Assembly (NCBI RefSeq): GCF_900114655.1
Contig: NZ_FOTT01000005.1
Location: forward strand, 1-64,000
Length of the DNA: 64,000 nucleotides
Direction: 5' to 3'
Origin: Candidatus Frackibacter sp. WG13
GTDB lineage: Bacteria; Bacillota; Halanaerobiia; Halobacteroidales; Acetohalobiaceae
This document shows, in pieces, positions 43,627-50,680 of this stretch (position 1 is the first letter of the stretch; each line of letters opens with the position of its first letter). The position numbers and the translations under genes are program-made. The notes under the pieces were generated by a model. It did no database searches, was not told where the DNA came from, and was given only the letters and a program-made list of their open reading frames with translations.

Positions 43627-44886
43627 ATGAGTAATACTTTAGAATCAACTGATTCTAACCAACAGATATCCTCATACCGTTGGGTGATATTAGGAATTGC
43701 ATGGCTTAGTTTCTTTTCTATGGCAATGGCTTGGTATGTCATGCCAACGCTTGAGCATAAACTTGTAGAATTGTATCAGTTAAGCTCATCACAATATTCA
43801 ACTGCTCTAACAGTTCCATTTTTGATTGGTGGTGTTTTAGCTATTGGCGGAGGAATGTTGGCAGACCGATTAGGAATTAGAAAAGCTGCTTCTTTAGGAA
43901 TAATTATTTCTGGGCTTGGAATTTTAGGCAGGTCACAAGTCGGAGGATTCATTTCTTTATTGACACCAATGATGGTTGTTGGCATAGGATTAGGATTAGT
44001 TATGCCTAATCTGCCTAAATTAGTAAGTGTATGGTTCCCACCGGAAGAAACAGGACTTGCAACTGGTATTTATAATACGGCATTGATGGGAGGAATGTCA
44101 ACGGGTTTAGTAATAGCTCCTTTTCTTCCAAGCTGGTTTGTTGGAAATATCATTCTAGGTACAATTATAGTAGTGTTAGGAATAATCTTCTTTGCAATAG
44201 TGAAGGATTCACCTCCGGGTAAAGAATTGCCTTCTTCTTCTTTGCTAGAAGGAATCAGCACAGCAATAAAGAGCAGAAGTGTTTGGTCAGCTGCATGTGC
44301 TGTGTTTTTAGGATTAGCCGGTATGGTTTCGGTTCAGGGTTCTCTTCCAGCGGCATTAAATAAAGTGTATGGGCTACCAATGGCTACTGGGGGAAGAGTA
44401 GCTTCTTTGATATCTTATTTTGGAATTATTGGTTCTTTAACCTTTCCGGCGTGGGCAAATAAATTAGATAAAAGAAAGAGTTTTTTAGTCGTATTGGTTA
44501 TAGGATTTCCAGTACTTATGTTTCTTACCTGGATATTAGGTGGAAATCCAATTATCTTGTGGGTAGGAACCGCTCTTGCAGGATATATTGCTGGAGGATC
44601 ACTTCCTATGTTTATGGAAGTTCCAGCTTTTTTACCGCATATAGAGGATGACCCAATAAAATCACAACATGTTGGAGGCGCATCTGGTTTGTTAACTTCT
44701 CTAATGAATATTGGGGGTTTTATAGGGTTACCATTTATAGTAATGCCAGTAATATCATCTTTTGGGTACACAAAAGGGTTTATGGTTGCATTGCTTATTT
44801 TCTCTGCACAAGCAATTTTTGCATTAAGAATTACATTTCCGAGAGCTAAAGAGAATGAATTTGAAGATAAAGCAGAAAGTGTTTAA
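43627..44886 (+). CDS. MFS transporter
   Basis: 419 aa, about 12 hydrophobic segments, with the MFS loop motif GGMLADRLGIRKAASLG (~79-95). It probably imports the methylated substrate (or exports the demethylated product) of the flanking corrinoid systems. It is loosely like nitrate/oxalate-type MFS proteins; I would not specify. ATG 43627 follows AAGGAGTGA. It lies between the two methyltransferase modules, after a terminator and before the GntR promoter, so it may have its own promoter in 43536-43620. Confidence 0.87.
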   Translation: MSNTLESTDSNQQISSYRWVILGIAWLSFFSMAMAWYVMPTLEHKLVELYQLSSSQYSTALTVPFLIGGVLAIGGGMLADRLGIRKAASLGIIISGLGILGRSQVGGFISLLTPMMVVGIGLGLVMPNLPKLVSVWFPPEETGLATGIYNTALMGGMSTGLVIAPFLPSWFVGNIILGTIIVVLGIIFFAIVKDSPPGKELPSSSLLEGISTAIKSRSVWSAACAVFLGLAGMVSVQGSLPAALNKVYGLPMATGGRVASLISYFGIIGSLTFPAWANKLDKRKSFLVVLVIGFPVLMFLTWILGGNPIILWVGTALAGYIAGGSLPMFMEVPAFLPHIEDDPIKSQHVGGASGLLTSLMNIGGFIGLPFIVMPVISSFGYTKGFMVALLIFSAQAIFALRITFPRAKENEFEDKAESV

Positions 44887-44914
44887 TGGGATATCTTTTA
44901 ACTTAAGGAAAAGC

Positions 44915-44943
44915 TTGACTTTAGGGTTGTTATGTGGTACTAT
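44915..44943 (+). promoter_or_regulatory. Promoter of the gntR unit
   Basis: TTGACT (44915-44920), a 17-bp spacer, TACTAT (44938-44943). The -35 is identical to that at 40355 and the spacer has the same length, arguing for coordinated control. Confidence 0.7.
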
Positions 44944-44957
44944 CTAATTAAATAAAG

Positions 44958-44975
44958 TATGGTTGTCTATACAAG
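44958..44975 (+). promoter_or_regulatory. Predicted GntR operator, site 3 (autoregulation)
   Basis: GTATGGTTGTCTATACAA lies 14 bp after the -10 and 9 bp before the gntR start, the same spacing from the -10 as site 1. GntR/HutC regulators typically bind GTMTATACNA-like sites, and this matches in part. Confidence 0.7.
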
Positions 44976-44984
44976 GTGAGGTTT

Positions 44985-45761
44985 ATGAAAAAAAATTATA
45001 ATCAAGAAACAGAAAAAATCGATAAAGATTCGTTCATTCCTATCTACTATCAACTAGCAAAGATTCTTGAAAGACAAATTTTGAAAGGGAAGCTGCAACC
45101 AGGAGAATCTTTAGCATCAGAGAATGAAATTGCTAAAAAATATGACATTAGTCGTATGACTGTAAGAAAAGCAATTTCTGAACTTGCGGATGCTGGTATG
45201 GTTTATACTGAAAAAGGTAAGGGAACCTTTGTTGCTAAACCTAAGTTAGAAGATGTAGTATTTGAATTAAAGAACTTTCACGAGGAGATTAAAAGTAGAG
45301 GAATGCAGCCTCGAACTAAGCTTTTAAAAGTGAAGATAGTTAGGGCTGATGAGTTACTTGCTGAAAAGCTAGAAGTTCCTCTCAATACTAATTGTTTATA
45401 TTATCGTTTACTTTTATCTACACAAGAAGAACCATTAATTTATGAAAATAAGTATGTAGTCTATACTAAGCAAAAACCAATATTAGAATCGGAATTAAAT
45501 GACCCTTCTTTGTCGAATTTAGCAACTCATCATGGTGAAAAATTTCCTACGATGAGTAGAAGAGTTTTACACGCATAAGTGGCTAATGAAGAAGAAGTAG
45601 ATATTCTTGGAATAGAATTAAATTCACCAGTCTTTGTTGTTGAACAAACATTGTATGATTCTGATAAGAAACCAGTTGGCTGGGGCAAATCAATTTGCCG
45701 AGGTGACCGTTTCAAATTTACGAGTTCTGTCAGTTGGTCAATGGATAATACTGAAGATTAA
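44985..45761 (+). pseudogene. GntR/HutC-family regulator interrupted by an in-frame TAA
   Basis: ATG 44985 follows AAGGTGAGG. The winged-helix DNA-binding domain is intact: IPIYYQLAKILERQILKGKL, LASENEIAKKYDISRMTVRK, GKGTFVAKP. The UTRA effector domain starts at ~85 but is cut at 45576-45578 by TAA after RRVLHA. Reading on in the same frame gives VANEEEVDILGIELNSPVFV then EQTLYDSDKKPVGWGKSICR, a normal UTRA end, to TAA 45761. Read through, the length is 258 codons, exactly typical of the family. A single CAA-to-TAA change would explain it. The truncated ~197-residue product could still bind DNA but lacks most effector-binding residues. Confidence 0.8.
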
Positions 45762-45775
45762 AGGAGTCTATTAGC

Positions 45776-46411
45776 ATGAGAGAAGAATTAATAAGTGCAA
45801 TTGCTGATTTAAAAGAAGATGAAGCACTTACATTAGTTAAACAAAAACTTGAAATGGGTGAAACACCTCTTGAAATTGTAGAGCAATGTCGATTAGGTGT
45901 AGAGATTGTTGGTAAGCGATATAGAGAAGAGAAGTATTTTTTATCAGATTTAATAATGTCAGAGGAAATTCTAAGAGGTGTAATGGAGATTATAACACCG
46001 TATTTTACACAAAAGTATGGTGACCAAGAAGAAATTAATATTATTATGGGAACTATCGAAGGCGATATACATGATTTAGGTAAGAACATTATTATTTATC
46101 TATTGAAATCAGTAGGAATTAATGTTTATGATTTGGGTGTAGATGTTAAGCCAGAAGAATTTGTTGCTGCTTTAAAAGAAACTAATGCATCACTTCTAGG
46201 TATTTCAGTAGTATTAACATTCTGTATTAATGGAGTAAAGAAAGTAGTAGATCTACTAGACAAATCTGGATTAAGAGATGACGTAAAGATAATTATAGGT
46301 GGATATCCTGTAAATCAAAAGGTTAAAGAGTATACAGGAGTTGATTATTTTGAAAACGACCCTAATAAAGCGGTTGATTTAATCAAAGATATAGTTGCGA
46401 ATGAGGAATAA
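45776..46411 (+). CDS. Corrinoid protein 2 of methyltransfer system
   Basis: 211 aa; ATG 45776 follows AAAGGAGT, 14 bp after the regulator. It has the same layout as the protein at 41508: helical cap (~1-85) and cobalamin domain with GTIEGDIHDLGKNI, whose cobalt-ligand His is residue 99 in both. LGISVVLTF and IIIGGYPV complete the corrin-binding site. Divergence from copy 1 suggests a separate substrate enzyme (the one at 47166), not a simple recent duplicate. Confidence 0.93.
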   Translation: MREELISAIADLKEDEALTLVKQKLEMGETPLEIVEQCRLGVEIVGKRYREEKYFLSDLIMSEEILRGVMEIITPYFTQKYGDQEEINIIMGTIEGDIHDLGKNIIIYLLKSVGINVYDLGVDVKPEEFVAALKETNASLLGISVVLTFCINGVKKVVDLLDKSGLRDDVKIIIGGYPVNQKVKEYTGVDYFENDPNKAVDLIKDIVANEE

Positions 46412-46464
46412 CTTTCTAATTTTCAGAATATTGAGTAGAATAAATATAATAGGTGGTGTCTGAT

Positions 46465-47127
46465 TTGCAGAATATTTTTGTTGCCTGTAATACTTTAAAG
46501 GATGAAGTTATGCTTGTAGTAGAAGATTTAAAAGTAGATGCTCCAATTATCTGGATTGATTCTGGACTTCATGATTTTCCAGAAAAATTAAATAAGGCTA
46601 TTCAGGAACAAATTAATAGAATAGCAAATGTAGAAAATATTATACTGTTATTTGGAGTTTGTGGGAATTCTTTGCTTGGCTTACATTCATCTAACGCCCG
46701 AATGATATTTCCAAAAGTAGATGATTGTATAGCCTTATTTCTAGGCAGTAATGAAAGAAAACAGACGTTAGATAAAAAAGCACCTTCTTATTATTTTACT
46801 AAAGGTTATTTAGAAAATGAATCAAATATTTGGTCTGAATATAATTATTGCATAGACAAGTATGGCTTAAAAAAGGCTAAAAAGATTTATAAAAGAATGT
46901 TACATAACTATAAAGAAATAAAAGTGATTGATACAGAAGCTTATGAGCCGAAGGAAATCATTGAGAGAACTAGTAACATTGCTAATGAATTCGAATTAAG
47001 TCATAAAGTAGTAGAAGGTTCTCTAAGGCTTATTTATAAAGCTTTTAACGAAGAATGGGATGAAGACTTTGCTATAATAGATGCTGGAGATCAAATTGTC
47101 TATAAGGATTTAATTATAAAACAATGA
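46465..47127 (+). CDS. DUF1638 family protein
   Basis: 220 aa; TTG 46465 is preferred because AGGTGG at 46451-46456 lies 8 bases before it and the upstream GTG codons overlap that site. It begins MQNIFVACNTLKDEVMLVV, typical of DUF1638 (start motif ...C.TL.DE), with IWIDSGLHDFPEKLNK and NIILLFGVCGNSLLGLHSSN. DUF1638 proteins accompany corrinoid methyltransferase genes, as here, but their task is unproven; cobamide or metal handling has been guessed. It lies between corrinoid protein 2 and methyltransferase 2 and is probably co-transcribed with them. Confidence 0.8.
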   Translation: MQNIFVACNTLKDEVMLVVEDLKVDAPIIWIDSGLHDFPEKLNKAIQEQINRIANVENIILLFGVCGNSLLGLHSSNARMIFPKVDDCIALFLGSNERKQTLDKKAPSYYFTKGYLENESNIWSEYNYCIDKYGLKKAKKIYKRMLHNYKEIKVIDTEAYEPKEIIERTSNIANEFELSHKVVEGSLRLIYKAFNEEWDEDFAIIDAGDQIVYKDLIIKQ

Positions 47128-47165
47128 GGATAAATTAGTAAAAGAATGAATAGGAGGTAAATAAA

Positions 47166-48494
47166 ATGACTAATCAAGAACTTTCTTCACAAGAAAAAAG
47201 AGCGGAGATATTTGCTGATTGGTTATCACCTAAAGATATAGAATTTGTAGATGAGAAAGCAAAAGAAGCATACAAAAAAAGAGCACAAAGATTAATTGAT
47301 GTGGTTAATTTAAAGCAACCAGATAAGGTTCCAGTCATTCCTAATGTTGGCTTTTTTCCTGCTTTTTATGCTGAGATGACTCCAGAAGATATAATGTATG
47401 ATTATGATAAATTTGAAGAATCTTATAAAAAATATACTTTTGATTTTGAACCTGATGCATATAAAGGTTCTATTGAAGCAGTTCCAGGAAAGGTTTTTGA
47501 AGCTTTAGGATATAATCTATATCAATGGCCTAGAAATGGAACTCCTGCGGAGACTTCTTATCAATGTGTAGAAGATGAATATATGAAACCTGAAGATTAT
47601 GATGCTTTAATAGATGATCCTACAGATTTTTGGTTGAGAAGGTATTTGCCTCGTATATGTGATGAGCTTCGCCCTCTTCAAAATTTAGGGGCACTTACTA
47701 GTATTATTGAAATGCCATTCACTCCTCCGGCTCTTATTCCTTTTGGAACACCTGATGTGCAATCGGCGCTTAAGAGTTTAATGGAGGCAGGAGAACGAGC
47801 GTTAGAATGGTTTGAAGCAGCAAATAGTATTAATACACAGATAATTTCTGCTGGATATCCGTTATTTATGGGTGGAGGTTCTAAGGCACCGTTTGACATA
47901 TTAGCAGATACATTAAGAGGAACTCAAGCAGCAATGTTAGATATGTTCCGGCGACCTGAAAAATTGCAAGAAGCAATGGAAAGATTAACTCCTTTAGCAT
48001 TAAAGATGGGAATTAATTCTGCTACAGTTAATAACAACCCTTTTGTATTTATGCCTCTTCATAAAGGAGCCGATAGTTTCATGTCTAGAGAACAATTTAA
48101 AGAGTTCTATTGGCCTACTTTAAATAAAGTAATTAATGGTTTAATAGAAGAAGGATTAGTTCCATTATTATTTGCCGAAGGTGCCTATAATGAACGTCTT
48201 GATATTATTAAAGAAGATATCCCAAAGGCTAGTACATTATGGATGTTTGATAAGACTGATATGAGAAAGGCTAATGAAATATTAGGCGATACGGCTTGTA
48301 TAGCAGGTAATGTGCCTAGTTCATTAATGTCTACCGGAGATCCTAAAGATGTAAGGTCTTATTGTAAAGAGTTAATAGAGGATGTCGGTGAAAATGGAGG
48401 CTTTATTTTAACCACAGGAGCAGTAACTGATGAAGCTAAACCTGAAAATATTGAAGCAATGATTGAAGCAGGTAAAGAATATGGAGTATATTAA
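47166..48494 (+). CDS. UroD-fold corrinoid methyltransferase 2 (methyltransferase I)
   Basis: 442 aa; ATG 47166 follows AGGAGGT. Same family and same landmarks as the enzyme at 42145 (TSYQCVEDEYMK, FDILADTLRGTQ, MFRRPEKLQEAMER, PLHKGADSFMSREQF, EYGVY end). It differs mainly in the substrate-facing part around residues 90-115 and 160-215, so a related but different methyl donor is likely. It needs a methyltransferase II; only one is present (40573), so the two modules may share it. Ends the operon; no terminator directly after the stop, the nearest at 48644. Confidence 0.85.
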   Translation: MTNQELSSQEKRAEIFADWLSPKDIEFVDEKAKEAYKKRAQRLIDVVNLKQPDKVPVIPNVGFFPAFYAEMTPEDIMYDYDKFEESYKKYTFDFEPDAYKGSIEAVPGKVFEALGYNLYQWPRNGTPAETSYQCVEDEYMKPEDYDALIDDPTDFWLRRYLPRICDELRPLQNLGALTSIIEMPFTPPALIPFGTPDVQSALKSLMEAGERALEWFEAANSINTQIISAGYPLFMGGGSKAPFDILADTLRGTQAAMLDMFRRPEKLQEAMERLTPLALKMGINSATVNNNPFVFMPLHKGADSFMSREQFKEFYWPTLNKVINGLIEEGLVPLLFAEGAYNERLDIIKEDIPKASTLWMFDKTDMRKANEILGDTACIAGNVPSSLMSTGDPKDVRSYCKELIEDVGENGGFILTTGAVTDEAKPENIEAMIEAGKEYGVY

Positions 48495-48643
48495 AACCTA
48501 CATTAATTATTAATGAGGTCAATAAAAATTATAATTTGATAGATGATGATAAGAAAGATAAGAGAAAATAATAAATATATTTCCTGGTAAATAATGTAAT
48601 ATTTGCTTTTGCTGATATCTTCCTATATAATAATGTAGAAAAA

Positions 48644-48672
48644 TCCCCTGCTAAATGCAGGGATATATTTTT
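48644..48672 (+). terminator. Rho-independent terminator
   Basis: TCCCCTGC pairs with GCAGGGA (one bulged C) around a TAAAT loop, followed by TATATTTTT. It ends the methyltransferase unit and is 75 bp before miaB. Confidence 0.75.
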
Positions 48673-48746
48673 GAAATTATCTTTTTGTGTTATAATATAA
48701 TTTAGAATCGATTATGAATTATGATATAAGCAGGGGGGAAAGCAAA

Positions 48747-50084
48747 TTGAAAGCAGCAGAAAAAGAAAAAAAGTATTTTATACGTACCTACGGTTGTCAA
48801 ATGAATGAACATGATTCAGAAAAACTAGCTGGTGTTCTCCAAGAAGAAGGTTATAAACCGACTGACGAGATTGAAAACGCCGATGTTATTATTTTAAATA
48901 CATGTTGTGTTAGAGAAAATGCAGAATTAAAAGTTTATGGAAAAGTAGGATCTTTAAAAGAATATAAACGACAGAATCCAGATCTTTTAATCGGAATTTG
49001 TGGCTGCATGATGCAACAAGAGGAAGTTGTAAAGGAGATTAAGGAGAAGTATTCTCATGTAGATATGGTCTTTGGAACTCATAATATTCATGAATTTCCT
49101 CGTTTGTTAGCTGAAGCTAAGAAAGCATCTGATCCTTTAATTGATATTTGGGAAGAAAAAGAAGGATTAATTCCAGATTTACCGTCTAAACGTGAATCAG
49201 ATCATAAAGCTTGGGTTACAATAATATATGGTTGTAATAATTTCTGTACATACTGCATTGTTCCTCATGTTCGCGGAAGGGAAAAGAGTCGTCCATTAAA
49301 AGATATAGTTGATGAAGTAAATAAGTTAGCTGACGATGGAGTTAAAGAAGTCACTCTTTTAGGCCAAAATGTCAATTCTTATGGCAAGGATTTAGATGAA
49401 GATATTGACTTTGCTGATCTATTATCGGCACTAGATAAAGTCGAATATATAGCAAGAATTCGTTATATGACTTCGCATCCTAGAGACTTTAATAATAGAT
49501 TAATTGAGACTATTGCTAATACAGATAAGGTCTGTGAACATTTTCATCTACCTATTCAGTCAGGTAGCGATAGAATTCTCAAAGAAATGAATCGTGGCTA
49601 TAGCCAAGCAGAATACTTAAAAGCAACTAAAAAAATTAAAGAAATGCTCCCTGAGGCTGCAATTACCACGGATATTATTGTAGGTTTTCCAGGTGAGACT
49701 AAAGAAGATTTTGCTGAAACATTAAAAGTAATAGAAGAAGTTGAATTTGATATGGCTTACACTTTTAAATATTCCCAAAGAACTGGCACCCCAGCAGCTA
49801 AAATGGAAGAACAGGTAGATGAAGAGGTTAAACAGGAAAGATTACAACAGTTAATGGATTTACAAAGTGAAATCAGCAGGAAACAGAATGAAAAGCTAGT
49901 TGGCAAGAAAGTAGAGGTCTTTGGTGAGGGAGAAAGCAAGAATAATCCCGATAGACAGATGGGAAGAACCAGGAGTAATAAGATAGTCATCTTTGATGCC
50001 GACTCTGATTTGACAGGAGAGTTAATAAATGTTAAGATAAATAAGGCATCAAGTTGGACATTATTTGGAGATTTGGTTAAATAA
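48747..50084 (+). CDS. miaB: tRNA-2-methylthio-N6-isopentenyladenosine synthase
   Basis: Radical-SAM enzyme that adds a methylthio group to isopentenyl-A37 of tRNA, following MiaA. 445 aa from TTG 48747 (AGGGGGGAA seven bases upstream); the ATG at 48714 lacks such a site. N-terminal cluster-binding domain (FIRTYGCQMNEHDSE, LNTCCVRENA, CGCMMQQ), radical-SAM CNNFCTYC at ~163-170, then a C-terminal TRAM domain (~380-445; VFGEGESKNN). All three Cys sets are present. It opens the conserved miaB-mutS-mutL-miaA-hfq neighbourhood. An extended -10 (TGTGTTATAAT) lies at 48686-48696. Confidence 0.95.
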   Translation: MKAAEKEKKYFIRTYGCQMNEHDSEKLAGVLQEEGYKPTDEIENADVIILNTCCVRENAELKVYGKVGSLKEYKRQNPDLLIGICGCMMQQEEVVKEIKEKYSHVDMVFGTHNIHEFPRLLAEAKKASDPLIDIWEEKEGLIPDLPSKRESDHKAWVTIIYGCNNFCTYCIVPHVRGREKSRPLKDIVDEVNKLADDGVKEVTLLGQNVNSYGKDLDEDIDFADLLSALDKVEYIARIRYMTSHPRDFNNRLIETIANTDKVCEHFHLPIQSGSDRILKEMNRGYSQAEYLKATKKIKEMLPEAAITTDIIVGFPGETKEDFAETLKVIEEVEFDMAYTFKYSQRTGTPAAKMEEQVDEEVKQERLQQLMDLQSEISRKQNEKLVGKKVEVFGEGESKNNPDRQMGRTRSNKIVIFDADSDLTGELINVKINKASSWTLFGDLVK

Positions 50085-50161
50085 TCTCTAAATAATGAAG
50101 GAGATTAATTTTTTTTCTTGAAAAGTTGTCTATGGTAACAAAATTTGGAGGTGTATTAATT

Positions 50162-50521
50162 ATGTCAATTATTGAAAAAGCAGAAGCATTGGGAGAGGAA
50201 ATCGTAGATTCAGCTGAATATACTAAGTTGAAGAAAGCTGAGGAAGTTATGCATAGTGATGATGATGCAAAAGCATTATTAGATGAATTCCAAGCTAAGC
50301 AGAAGCAGTTACAGATGGCACAGATGAATGGTCAGCAGGTTACTCAAGAGCAACAGCAAGAACTACAAGCTCTTCAAGGTAAGATGCAGCAAAACGAAAG
50401 TATTAAGAGCTTCATGGAAGCACAACAACAGTTTGGTCAAGTTATGGAATCTATCAATAAAGTTCTAACTAACTTTATTGAAGGCAAAGATGCGGAAGCT
50501 GATGCTGGCGGTTGTTGTTAA
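50162..50521 (+). CDS. YlbF family protein
   Basis: 119 aa; ATG 50162 follows TTGGAGGTG. Helical YlbF/YmcA-type protein: IIEKAEALGEEIVDSAEY, ALLDEFQAKQKQLQMAQMNG and FGQVMESINKVLTNFIEG. It ends GGCC, a di-Cys tip that may bind an iron-sulfur cluster, as reported for the YlbF-YmcA-YaaT (RicAFT) complex that affects mRNA processing and sporulation in Bacillus. Only one subunit of that complex is seen here. Gln-rich middle. A terminator follows at 50558. Confidence 0.85.
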   Translation: MSIIEKAEALGEEIVDSAEYTKLKKAEEVMHSDDDAKALLDEFQAKQKQLQMAQMNGQQVTQEQQQELQALQGKMQQNESIKSFMEAQQQFGQVMESINKVLTNFIEGKDAEADAGGCC

Positions 50522-50557
50522 TTAATCAAGTTTTCAAATATTAGTACTTAACTAAGA

Positions 50558-50590
50558 GATCACAGGTAATCTATCCTGTGGTCTTTTTTC
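50558..50590 (+). terminator. Rho-independent terminator
   Basis: GATCACAGG (50558-50566) pairs with CCTGTGGTC (50575-50583) with one G-T pair, followed by TTTTTTC. It ends the ylbF-like gene. Confidence 0.9.
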
Positions 50591-50613
50591 TTTATCTTTA
50601 ATAGTACTTGTGA

Positions 50614-50619
50614 TATAAT
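50614..50619 (+). promoter_or_regulatory. Extended -10 promoter of mutS operon
   Basis: TGTGATATAATG with TATAAT at 50614-50619, 62 bp before the mutS start and just after the terminator. Confidence 0.6.
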
Positions 50620-50680
50620 GTTATGTTGAGAACACAAGGATATTACTGGTTTTACATAAATTAATAACACGGAGGTGCCA

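Noticed and set aside
43776-44771. Several minus-strand frames within the MFS transporter
   Set aside because: Pro/Ile/Asn-rich antisense products typical of a hydrophobic gene read backwards; no ribosome sites.
44985-45761. TAA in gntR as a recoding site (selenocysteine or pyrrolysine)
   Set aside because: Selenocysteine uses TGA and pyrrolysine TAG; TAA has no such known recoding in bacteria.
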